The notes beneath the pieces are model-generated. The model saw nothing but the letters and a program-made list of their open reading frames with translations, had not been told where the DNA came from and searched no databases. From positions 1 through 64,000 of the forward strand of contig JADLFW010000019.1 in the NCBI GenBank assembly GCA_020849615.1: DNA of 64,000 nt, given 5' to 3'. Made by a program: the position numbers and the translations under genes. This DNA is from Phycisphaerales bacterium (lineage in GTDB: Bacteria > Planctomycetota > Phycisphaerae > Phycisphaerales > UBA1924). Of the stretch, positions 32,172-39,589 are shown one piece after another (the first letter of the stretch is position 1; each line of letters starts with the position of its first letter).

Positions 32172-32177
32172 TACGAT
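32172..32177 (+). promoter_or_regulatory. -10 element TACGAT before the copper-type lipoprotein gene
   Basis: Five bases separate this hexamer from the ATG at 32183, which has no SD. It is one of the leaderless-type starts. Confidence 0.35.
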
Positions 32178-32182
32178 GCGGC

Positions 32183-32656
32183 ATGAACAACCCAGCTCCG
32201 ATCTCCCGGCCCGGCTTGACGCCGGGCCGCTTCATTTCCGCACTCGCTCTTGCCGCCGCCCTCGCCGCATGCCTGATTGGCGGCTGTAAGAAGCAACCCG
32301 CCGCCGAAGCCGGGCCGGCCGCCACCTACGAAGTCCGCGGCCTGATCACCCGCCTTCCTGACCCCCGGAACGCCGCCACCAATCTCTCCATCCACCACGA
32401 GGCCATCCCCACCTTCACCGTGAAGGGCAAGGTGGTCGGCATGGCCGAGATGACGATGCCATTCCCGACAGCCCCCGAATTGTCCCTCTCGGGGATCGCC
32501 GTGGGTGATCCGGTTCGCTTTGTCATGGAGGTCCGGGAGAAGCCCCGCATGACCTACCAGATCACCAAGATCTCCAAACTCCCCGCCGACACGAAGTTAG
32601 ACCTCAAAGCCCCTCCCGAGGCTGGGCCCGGCACCGACCCCACGCCCCCGAAGTGA
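32183..32656 (+). CDS. CusF-like copper-binding lipoprotein
   Basis: The 157-residue protein has a lipoprotein signal (LAAALAACLIGGC) and a mature domain YEVRGLITRLPDPRNAATNLSIHHEAIP with the later MAEMTMPFPTAPE and VRFVMEVREKPRMTYQITKI. The HHEAIP...MAEMTM order matches CusF/Sco-accessory small OB folds that bind Cu(I) through His and Met. It would act in the periplasm or outer membrane in copper delivery or resistance. No cus efflux or oxidase gene is adjacent. Start position is inferred from the -10 element. Confidence 0.7.
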   Translation: MNNPAPISRPGLTPGRFISALALAAALAACLIGGCKKQPAAEAGPAATYEVRGLITRLPDPRNAATNLSIHHEAIPTFTVKGKVVGMAEMTMPFPTAPELSLSGIAVGDPVRFVMEVREKPRMTYQITKISKLPADTKLDLKAPPEAGPGTDPTPPK

Positions 32657-32705
32657 ACCCCCCCCACCCGACCCAGATTGCCCGGGTCCGCGCGCCGCCG
32701 CGTGC

Positions 32706-32750
32706 AAAAAAGAAAAAACCCGGCACTCAGGAAACGCCCAAGCGCCGGGT
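32706..32750 (-). terminator. Rho-independent terminator, leftward
   Basis: Arms ACCCGGC (complement of 32744-32750) and GCCGGGT (complement of 32718-32724) form the stem. On the leftward strand the stem is followed by a T-rich run (complement of 32706-32717). It lies about 180 bases downstream of the uracil-DNA glycosylase gene and may end its transcript. Confidence 0.65.
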
Positions 32751-32932
32751 CTCGTGGGGGTCAATGTGATGTTTGGATGCTTGCCGAAGCTCTCATCCGG
32801 GCGGATGAATCACCGCCGAATATCTCTCCGCAGCCCCGTGCGGGGGGGTTCCGACCTCCGGGAGAATTTTCTTGCCCCACCGGAGGGCCTCCCCGGTTCG
32901 TGAACCCGGCTGCCCCGGCCTGCAACCCCGGT

Positions 32933-33865
32933 TCAGGCGTTGGCCTGGGATCCGCCGGGCCCGGCCGCGGCAAGCCCCAGGCGATCCATGACCAGCCGGA
33001 GGTCCGACCAGACCTTGGCCCGGTTCTCCGGGGTGTAGCTGCGGAGCAGAAACGCGGGGTGGTAGGTGGGCATCACCGGGACCTCCCGGCCATCGGCGGT
33101 CCGGAAGGCGTGCCACTGGCCCCGCAGCCGCGACATGCTCTCGACCGAGTCCAGCAGGAGCCGCGTCGCCGGCAGGCCCAGCGTCACGATCGCTTCCGGG
33201 CCGATCGCCTCGATCTGCTCGAAGAGGTACGGGCTGCACAGCCGGGCCTCATCCTGCGTCGGGGTGGCGTTGTTGGGGGGCCGCGTCTTGAGCACGTTGG
33301 TGATGTACACCTGCTCGCGCTGCAGGCCCATCGCGGTGATCATCTTATTGAGGAGCTGCCCGGCCCGGCCGACGAAGGGCCGCCCGGTCTTGTCCTCCTC
33401 CTCGCCCGGCGCCTCGCCGATGAACATGAGCCGCGCGCACGGGTCACCCTCGCCGAAGACGATGTTGGTGAACGAGGTGATGAAGTGCCGGTGCGGAGCA
33501 TCCTCGTCGTACCGCTTCCGGATCGCCTCGAGGCGGGCCGCGGCGGCGGCAGGATCGCGAGCGGCCGGGGTGCCGGGCGTGATGGGCGTGGTGGGCGTGA
33601 TGTGCTGGGCGGGCCGGGCGGGCGCCGCCGCATGGGCTGCACGTTCCGCGTGCGGGCCCGGCTTCACTTCGACAGCGGCGGCCGCGCGCGGGGTTTCCTG
33701 AGCCGGCCGATCGGCGAAGAAAGTCTGCGATTCGGCGTGTGGGAGCGGGCCGGGCCGGGCCGCATCGGCGCCTTGGCCCGCGCGATAGGCGGGAACGAAG
33801 TCCACACCCAGCAGGCGCGAGGTCTGCGCGTGCTGGGCCACGAGTCGGGCCATGCGGTCGGTCAT
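32933..33865 (-). CDS. Family 4-like uracil-DNA glycosylase with degenerate Fe-S cluster ligands
   Basis: The C-terminal 200 residues of this 310-residue protein match family 4 UDG: VFGEGDPCARLMFIGEAPGEEEDKTGRPFVG with motif 1 (GEAPG 150-154), VYITNVLKTRPPNN and the motif 2 stretch HPAFLLR. It removes uracil from DNA. Usual family members carry four cluster Cys, two before the GEGxP segment, one in the KCRPP motif and one about 15 residues on. Here the first two are missing and KC is KT at 193-194; only Cys210 remains. The first 110 residues are an Ala/Pro-rich extension. A -10-like TACAGT ends 7 bases before the ATG, which has no SD. Confidence 0.85.
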   Translation of the reverse strand: MTDRMARLVAQHAQTSRLLGVDFVPAYRAGQGADAARPGPLPHAESQTFFADRPAQETPRAAAAVEVKPGPHAERAAHAAAPARPAQHITPTTPITPGTPAARDPAAAAARLEAIRKRYDEDAPHRHFITSFTNIVFGEGDPCARLMFIGEAPGEEEDKTGRPFVGRAGQLLNKMITAMGLQREQVYITNVLKTRPPNNATPTQDEARLCSPYLFEQIEAIGPEAIVTLGLPATRLLLDSVESMSRLRGQWHAFRTADGREVPVMPTYHPAFLLRSYTPENRAKVWSDLRLVMDRLGLAAAGPGGSQANA

Positions 33866-33872
33866 CGCCGAA

Positions 33873-33878
33873 ACTGTA
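33873..33878 (-). promoter_or_regulatory. -10 element TACAGT before the UDG gene
   Basis: Seven bases separate it from the ATG at 33865. No SD is present, as in the other leaderless-type starts. Confidence 0.35.
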
Positions 33879-33923
33879 CCACGGGCAGGCCCGGCTTCCG
33901 GGGCTCGAGCCGTTCGCCGCGCA

Positions 33924-34292
33924 TCACTTGGGGGAAGCGGGCGGAGCGGCGGGCGGCGGGGTGGCGCCGGGAGGGGTCTGCGGCTGAGGCTGGGGTTGAG
34001 GCTGGGCCGGATCCTGCGGAGGCGTCTGGCCCGGCGGGGTCGCCTGGGGCCGCTGGTCCGTGGGAGCCGGCTGGCCTTCCTGCGGCGGGGTCACCTCGGG
34101 CTGCGGATCGCGCGGGCCGGAGGCAGCGCCCGAGCGAGCGCTGGTCGGACGCGGCTCGGGGAGGCCGGCGGTCCCCAGCACCCCGGGGAGGAAGGCGCCG
34201 GCCAGGGCGCCGACCACAAGTCCGAGGACGAGGCCCGGCACGAACGCCTTCATGAAGCTGCCGCCACCCTCGGAGCTGTTCTGACTGTCCAT
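33924..34292 (-). CDS. Small membrane-anchored proline/glutamine-rich protein, 122 aa
   Basis: A single membrane span (FVPGLVLGLVVGALAGAFLPGVLG) follows a short cytoplasmic N-terminus. The remaining 80 residues are a Pro/Gln/Thr-rich disordered tail, probably periplasmic. ATG at 34292 has GGGAG upstream. The N-terminal GGGSFMKAF and the span with many Gly suggest a small anchor or spacer protein. It has no recognisable domain. It is separated by 58 bases from the UDG gene. Confidence 0.45.
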   Translation of the reverse strand: MDSQNSSEGGGSFMKAFVPGLVLGLVVGALAGAFLPGVLGTAGLPEPRPTSARSGAASGPRDPQPEVTPPQEGQPAPTDQRPQATPPGQTPPQDPAQPQPQPQPQTPPGATPPPAAPPASPK

Positions 34293-34500
34293 GATGAACT
34301 CCCGAAATGCCCCGGCGGATGCTCCCGCGGCGGCGGTAAGGTCCCATAAGGGTAGACATGCCCCCCGGACGGGCCCGCACGGGGCTGATCGGGCCCGGCT
34401 GCCGGTCGGTCGAGCGGGTGAGTATCGGCGCGTTTCCCCCGGGGTGTCCAAACGCCGGGCCAAGTTTTACAGGACGTGAAGCCTGCCCGGAACAGGTGGG

Positions 34501-34704
34501 TCATCCGCCGTGCCGCATGCGGAAGACCCAGCGGCCGTAGGCGAGGATCGATCGCACCAGCTCGAGCTTCGAGGGCGGGTAGCCGCGGCCGAAAGCGGTG
34601 TGCAGCCGCCACGACCAGTAGTCGCCGCGGAAGCGGAAGCGCGTGATGACGCCGAGCCGGGCCAACTCGTACAGGCCGCCGAGGGTTTCGATGAAACGCC
34701 ACAT
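34501..34704 (-). CDS. Small basic protein, 67 aa, downstream of the epimerase gene
   Basis: The frame starts 11 bases after the epimerase stop codon, so it is probably on the same transcript. It reads MWRFIETLGGLYELARLGVITRFRFRGDYWSWRLHTAFGRG in several pieces, rich in Arg, Tyr and Trp, with an amphipathic start. There is no clear SD. The close position and aromatic-rich composition support a real gene. The function is unknown. Confidence 0.5.
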   Translation of the reverse strand: MWRFIETLGGLYELARLGVITRFRFRGDYWSWRLHTAFGRGYPPSKLELVRSILAYGRWVFRMRHGG

Positions 34705-34715
34705 CCGCGGAGAGC

Positions 34716-35777
34716 TTACGCGTCGGCCAGGGCGCGCTTGTACCATTCGACGGTTTCGGCGAGGCCTTCCTCGAGATCGGTGACGGGCTCATAGCCCAGG
34801 AGTTGCCGGGCCCGGGAGATGTCGGCGAGCGATTCGCGCACATCGCCGGGCCGGGCCGGCTGGTGCGCGGGCTGGATGTGCGGCACCCCCAGCAGCCGGG
34901 CCATGACTTCGGCGAGTTCCTGCACCGTCGTGGAGCGCCCGGTGCCGATGTTGACCACTTCACCGCGGAACTCGCGCTCTGATGAACCGGCCAGCAGCGT
35001 GCCCAGCACGGCGTTGCCGACGTAGGTGAAATCGCGCGACTGGCCGCCATCGCCGAAGATCACGGGCTGCTCTCCCGCGAGCAGGCCGCGGGCGAAAGCG
35101 GCGACGACGGCGGCATAGGCCGAGCCGGCGGGCTGGCGCGGGCCGAAGACGTTGAAGTAGCGGACGGCGATCGTCGAGAGCCCGAAGCTATGCGACCAGG
35201 CCGTGCAGAGCAGTTCCGCCGCGGCCTTGCTCGCGGCGTACGGCGAGACCGGCGAGGGGAGCATGGTCTCGACTTTGGCGACCAGCCCGGGCGCTCCCGG
35301 GGTACGCCCGCCCGCCGCCTGGACCTGCTCGCCGTAGGCGGAAGATGATGATGCGAGCACGACGCGGCTGGCCTTGGCGGCGCGGGCCGCTTCGAGCACG
35401 CGCAGGGTGCCGGTGGCGTTGACCGACCAGGTGCGCTGCGGCTGCTCGAGCGAGCGGGGGACCGAGCCCATCGCGGCGAGGTGGAAGACCGTGCGGACGG
35501 GCCCGTCGCGACCGCCTGAAACCGCTTCCTTCAGCGCTTCATCATCCAGGACGGAGCCCTGGACAATCTTGATGCGGTCGGGTTCGAGCTCGATGAGGCC
35601 CGCGAGGTGCTCGAGGTCGGAGTTGGACAAGTCGTCGATGACGGTGACGTGAGCCCCGACGGAGTGGAGCGCATCGACGAGGTGCCCACCGATAAAGCCC
35701 GCGCCGCCGGTCACACAGACGCGCCGCCCGTCGTACGCGCTCTTCAAGCGGGAGAAGATCTCCGCCGGGAACTTCAT
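34716..35777 (-). CDS. NAD-dependent sugar epimerase/dehydratase (UDP-glucose 4-epimerase-like)
   Basis: The 353-residue extended short-chain dehydrogenase has the Rossmann motif TGGAGFIGGHL near residue 24, the active-site SSSSAYGE, and the catalytic YAASK. The NVFGPRQ loop and a C-terminal substrate domain with RPGDVRESLADISRARQLLGYEP also fit. It should epimerise or dehydrate a nucleotide sugar for envelope polysaccharides. The exact substrate cannot be fixed without the binding-pocket residues. GGAGG precedes the ATG. A promoter is likely at 35953-35979. Confidence 0.88.
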   Translation of the reverse strand: MKFPAEIFSRLKSAYDGRRVCVTGGAGFIGGHLVDALHSVGAHVTVIDDLSNSDLEHLAGLIELEPDRIKIVQGSVLDDEALKEAVSGGRDGPVRTVFHLAAMGSVPRSLEQPQRTWSVNATGTLRVLEAARAAKASRVVLASSSSAYGEQVQAAGGRTPGAPGLVAKVETMLPSPVSPYAASKAAAELLCTAWSHSFGLSTIAVRYFNVFGPRQPAGSAYAAVVAAFARGLLAGEQPVIFGDGGQSRDFTYVGNAVLGTLLAGSSEREFRGEVVNIGTGRSTTVQELAEVMARLLGVPHIQPAHQPARPGDVRESLADISRARQLLGYEPVTDLEEGLAETVEWYKRALADA

Positions 35778-35952
35778 GGGCCTCCGATCCTACCCGAGAC
35801 GAACGATCAACGCCCGCGTCTTCGCCGGCGGAACCGGCGCCGACGCTTTCAACGCACAACCGCGAGGGAGCGCGGGACCGGGCGCACACCATCCGCGGAA
35901 AGCGGCCCGCGCCGGCTTTCGCGGCCGATGAACTCAGCCCGATCAACGTTCC

Positions 35953-35979
35953 TTTATACCGAACAGCGGCCCGGATCAA
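35953..35979 (-). promoter_or_regulatory. Promoter for the epimerase gene
   Basis: Leftward, TTGATC (complement of 35974-35979) and TATAAA (complement of 35953-35958) are separated by 15 bases; shifting the -35 to TTTGAT gives 16. The segment is an AT-rich patch in a GC-rich stretch. The leader would be about 170 bases. Confidence 0.4.
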
Positions 35980-36057
35980 AAGGGGGCGGCGGGCGCGGAC
36001 GGTCATTCTCGTGACCTGCGAGTCCCTTATGATGCCGGCGGGGCGGGCGATCACGCG

Positions 36058-36410
36058 ATGGGGGACGCTGAACCAAACGGGAGACGGGCCGGGCCGGGAC
36101 GAGCCCCGGCGGTCGCCGGTCGGCGCCTGAGCCCGGCTCGTCGCCGTCTCGTCCTCCTGGCGTTCTCCTTGGTCGTTTCGGGGCTGGTGCTGGCGATGCT
36201 CGAAGGCGGGCTGCGGCTTGCCGGCTTTGGGGGGTACCCCCCACATTCCGGCAGGTGGCCCGGCTGGCGGGCGGGGCGAATCTCTACCTGACGGACAGCG
36301 CGGGCCCGGCGTCGTACTTCTTTGCGAGCAAAGAATGGAGGGGCGGGCTGGACGCGGTCGGGGTGGTGATGCCCGAGCCGGTGGGGCAGCGCGGTTTGGT
36401 CAGCGGATGA
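36058..36410 (+). pseudogene. Truncated, frameshifted gene for an N-terminally anchored protein
   Basis: The first frame gives a signal-anchor (RRRLVLLAFSLVVSGLVLAMLEGGLRLAGFGG) and then YPPHSGRW. At the same place the next frame continues as PPTFRQVARLAGG and SAGPASYFFASKEWRGG to VGVVMPEPVGQRG and a stop at 36408-36410. The join fits loss of one C in the run CCCCCC near 36238-36243. The anchor followed by GYPP-F and a SYFFA segment resembles the start of planctomycete membrane-anchored TPR/SGNH proteins. The catalytic part is absent, since the convergent gene begins here. It is a decaying remnant. Confidence 0.7.
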
Positions 36411-38604
36411 ACTCGATGTCATCGAGGCCCAGGCGGCCGCGGGCGCTGCCCCAGGACGGGCCGAGGTCGATCCGCACGGCGGTGATGTCGGTGAGGTCGA
36501 GCTCGGGAGCCGTGTGCGTGAAGTCGGTCAGGCGGATGAGGATGGTCTCGAACTCGTTGGTCCAGCCCGCGCCGGCGCCCGAGCCGGTGCGCTGGTAGGG
36601 CTCCTCGATGCCGCCGCCGTAGGCGCCGATGTTGATGGATGAGGAGCGGCCCGCGCTGTCGCGGAGGGTGACGGTGAAGGTCAGGTCGCTCAGTTCAGCG
36701 ATGGTCTCGGGGTGGCGGGTGCCCTGGCAGGCGCGGAGGGAGAGGTAGCCGTGGACGGAGAGGTCCCGGAGCGCGGGCGGGACTTCGAACTCGACGGCCC
36801 GGTCGGCGAGGCTGTAGTCGAAGACCGCGCCGCGGGAGGTGTCGCCGGTGACAGCGCGGGTCATGCCGTTCATGGGGTCGGCGGGGAGCCACTCGTAGGT
36901 GCAGTCGGCATCGCGCATGAGGCCTTCAAAGAGGTTCGAGACAGTCGCGGCGACCGCGCCGCCCGAACTGCTGACGGTGAGGCCCGGCTGGGTCTGGTAG
37001 TCCTCGAGGATGGCCTTGGGGGCGGTGGCCGCGGCGCGGTACTCGTTCACGACGACGGATGAGGAGGAGACGGCGACGGGGCGGAAGCGTTCCCACTGGC
37101 GCCAGCGGAGCTCCTCGCCGGCATCATCGCCGGAGAGGTACAGCTTCGAGATCGCGAGGTAGACGCTCCTGGCGATGCGCTGGGCTTCCGGGCGGCCGAT
37201 CGCGGTGCCGGCCGGCCCGTCGAAATCCTCGAATCCGCAGCAGTTGAAGTCGTTGTGATCGGCGCCGTGGACATAGTTGGATTGGCGTTCGCCGGTGGCC
37301 CGTTCGAAGATGGTGAAAGGGGAGGAGGATCCGCTGGACGGGCACGGCGCGGCGAGTTCATCGCCATCGGCGGAGCCGTAGAGCAGGTGGTAGTTGACGG
37401 CGTGGGGGTCGGCGTTCGCCGGCCCGAGGCGATCGGTCGGGGCGATGCTGGAGACCAGGCGGATGCTCGCGAGTGTGTAGCCCGAGGGTGTGAACGAGCC
37501 GTCGAAGATGCGGTCGTAGGCCCGGACGACGCCTTCCCCTCCGCGCGAATGGCCGATCCACATGATGCGGGAAGCGTCGATGTGCCCCGACAGGACGCCG
37601 CCGGCGACGGTGGCCTGCTGGTTGATGATCGCGGCGGTGTGGTCGAGGGTGGTCTGGGAGGCGGTCTCGATGCCGGGCCCGGTGTTGTTCTCGTGGCTGA
37701 GGGCGATGAAGCCGTGGCTCGCGAAGAGCGTGAGCAGGTAGTCGTACCAGGTGTAGGAATGGCCGTTGCCGTGGCTGATGATGATGAGGGGGAGCGCGCC
37801 GCGGGAGGCGATGTCGGAGGGGTAGCCGATGCGGATGCTCTCGTAGGTCAGAGCGACGCTGCCGGGGGCGACGTTGGCGTTGACGAGCGTCACGGGTGTG
37901 GCGCTGTCGAGGGAGAGGTCCTTGAGCACGACGAAGCCGGGCTGGTCATCGAGACCATCGCCGACATCGCCGGGGCCCAGCAGGCCATCGCGGTCGGCAT
38001 CGATGACGAGGTCGTACCGGGCCGCGATCGATTCGCCCGTGCCCGCGGGCAGCAGCCCGGAGCCGGTGAGCACGAAACGGTTGGTGGTGATGGAGCCGGA
38101 GGTGAAGGTGATGGCCTGCGGCCCGGATGGGCGGACATCGGCGAGCGCGGGGTTGGCGGACCACTGGGCGGCGGAGCGGTCGGCGACGATGTAGACATCG
38201 GCGGTGCGGCCCGTCAGGTCCGGAAGGCGGGCCGGGCTGATCGCGAGGCTCACCGGCGCACCGGTGTTGAAGGCCTGCACGAACTCGAAGTGCGGGATGG
38301 TCTGCAGGGTGTTGCCCGCGAGCTCGGTATTGACCGGCCCGCATCCGAGTTCGTAGAGGTTGAGGAACTCGAGATAATCGGCGAAGTCGACGAGGCCATC
38401 GCCCGTGTAGTCGACTCGGGGGTCGGCGGCGTCGAAGAGCGTGAGGAAGTCGAGGTAGTCCGAGAAATCGACGAGTCCATCGCCGTTGAGGTCGGCGGGC
38501 GAACAGGGTGCGGCGAGCGCGGGCGGGCAGAGGAATGCGAGGATGCCGGCGAGCGGGAGGAACGCGGCTCGGCGGTGGAAGGGGGTGGTGGGCGGAGTGG
38601 GCAT
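36400..38604 (-). CDS. Secreted alpha/beta hydrolase with an N-terminal dockerin-like pair
   Basis: The 734-residue protein has a signal peptide (FLPLAGILAFLCPPALA). Residues 34-88 hold two dockerin-like copies (ADLNGDGLVDFSDYLDFLTLFD and YTGDGLVDFADYLEFLNLYE) enclosed by Cys34 and Cys88. An unknown beta-rich region is followed from about 260 by a hydrolase fold. The oxyanion/entry is LIIISHGNGHSYTWYDYLL and the nucleophile elbow is GHSRGGEG with Ser353; HGADHNDFNCC may supply the His. A C-terminal beta domain ends in DITAVRIDLGPSWGSARGRLGLDDIEF. It is likely an esterase or lipase-type enzyme acting outside the cytoplasm. Dockerins are usually C-terminal; here they are N-terminal. Confidence 0.75.
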   Translation of the reverse strand: MPTPPTTPFHRRAAFLPLAGILAFLCPPALAAPCSPADLNGDGLVDFSDYLDFLTLFDAADPRVDYTGDGLVDFADYLEFLNLYELGCGPVNTELAGNTLQTIPHFEFVQAFNTGAPVSLAISPARLPDLTGRTADVYIVADRSAAQWSANPALADVRPSGPQAITFTSGSITTNRFVLTGSGLLPAGTGESIAARYDLVIDADRDGLLGPGDVGDGLDDQPGFVVLKDLSLDSATPVTLVNANVAPGSVALTYESIRIGYPSDIASRGALPLIIISHGNGHSYTWYDYLLTLFASHGFIALSHENNTGPGIETASQTTLDHTAAIINQQATVAGGVLSGHIDASRIMWIGHSRGGEGVVRAYDRIFDGSFTPSGYTLASIRLVSSIAPTDRLGPANADPHAVNYHLLYGSADGDELAAPCPSSGSSSPFTIFERATGERQSNYVHGADHNDFNCCGFEDFDGPAGTAIGRPEAQRIARSVYLAISKLYLSGDDAGEELRWRQWERFRPVAVSSSSVVVNEYRAAATAPKAILEDYQTQPGLTVSSSGGAVAATVSNLFEGLMRDADCTYEWLPADPMNGMTRAVTGDTSRGAVFDYSLADRAVEFEVPPALRDLSVHGYLSLRACQGTRHPETIAELSDLTFTVTLRDSAGRSSSINIGAYGGGIEEPYQRTGSGAGAGWTNEFETILIRLTDFTHTAPELDLTDITAVRIDLGPSWGSARGRLGLDDIEFIR

Positions 38605-38698
38605 GATGGGCTCCGGGCGGGCCAGGTGCGGAGGCGGCTGGCGCGAGGGGCCATTGTCCGTGAACGGCGAGATGGATTCCAGCGGAATCGCGGCGGGG

Positions 38699-39571
38699 TC
38701 AGGCCCCGGTCTTCATGCGGATGAGCACCTGGCCGAAGCCGACGGCATCACCCCGGGCGACGGCGACCTCGCTGACGGTGCCGCCTTCGATGGCCCGGAC
38801 CGTGCCGACGAGGGGCTTTTCCTGCGGCGAAACGACGTGGGAGGCCTCGAGCTGGACGAGGGGGTCGTTGGCTTTCACGGCATCGCCGACCTTGACCAGG
38901 ATCGAAGCGATGACGCCGGGGATGGGAGCCAGGCATTCGCCGGGCCCGCCGACCGTGAGTCCGTGCCACGGCGGGCGGGGGGCCACGGGCACGGGCGCGG
39001 TTTCGGGAGCGGGCTGGGCTGCCGGTGGCGATGCGTCGGCGGGGCTGGGAGGCGCTGCGCTTTGCACGGGGCTCGCGGTCGGAGCGGGCGCCTGCGATGC
39101 GGCCGCGGCGCGAGCGGCGGCGGCCTGGTTGGATGATGCGGAGCCGGCGGGCCGGGCGACGGGCGGCCCGGCGGGCGAGCCTTCCACGCGCAGGGCGGCG
39201 GAGCCGAGCCCGGACTGATCGACCGTCTCGACTTCGACTTCGTAGGTTCTGCCCCGGAGTTTGACTCTGAGCTTCATGGGATGCTCCATGGAAGTGCCGC
39301 GGGGGGCGGCGGCGTGGCGGACGGGCCCGACGATGGCGCGGACAAGCCGCGGCCAGAAGCCGCCCCGGCCCGCGCGGGGGGGGCTGCGGGTGGGCGGCTG
39401 GGTGGGGGCGGGGGCGGGGGCGATCGGGGCGACCGCGTGCCCGCACAGGGCCATGGCGGCGGCGGCGATGATGACGAGATGTGCGATGGGGATCTCGGCC
39501 TGTGCAGCATCGGGCGGCGTGAGGCCCGGCGGGTCGATGGGCGTGGTCGGAGTTGGAGCGGGGTCGGTCAT
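38699..39571 (-). CDS. Biotin/lipoyl carrier-like subunit lacking the attachment lysine
   Basis: The last 75 residues of this 290-residue protein have the biotinyl-carrier fold pattern (APIPGVIASILVKVGDAVKANDPLVQLEA, then VGTVRAIEGG and VAVARGDAVGFGQVLIRMK). At the place where carriers read LEAMKM this protein reads LEASHV (residues 241-246), so His245 replaces the biotinylated Lys. Residues 1-98 contain a membrane span (AHLVIIAAAAMALCGHAV), as in OadG-type small subunits. The more usual carrier start MKLRVKLRGRTYEVEVE is at residue 99, and an ATG there has a GGAG site. It ends the methylmalonyl-CoA operon, 18 bases after the carboxyltransferase gene. Confidence 0.75.
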   Translation of the reverse strand: MTDPAPTPTTPIDPPGLTPPDAAQAEIPIAHLVIIAAAAMALCGHAVAPIAPAPAPTQPPTRSPPRAGRGGFWPRLVRAIVGPVRHAAAPRGTSMEHPMKLRVKLRGRTYEVEVETVDQSGLGSAALRVEGSPAGPPVARPAGSASSNQAAAARAAAASQAPAPTASPVQSAAPPSPADASPPAAQPAPETAPVPVAPRPPWHGLTVGGPGECLAPIPGVIASILVKVGDAVKANDPLVQLEASHVVSPQEKPLVGTVRAIEGGTVSEVAVARGDAVGFGQVLIRMKTGA

Positions 39572-39589
39572 GCGGCGCGGGAGGGGTGG

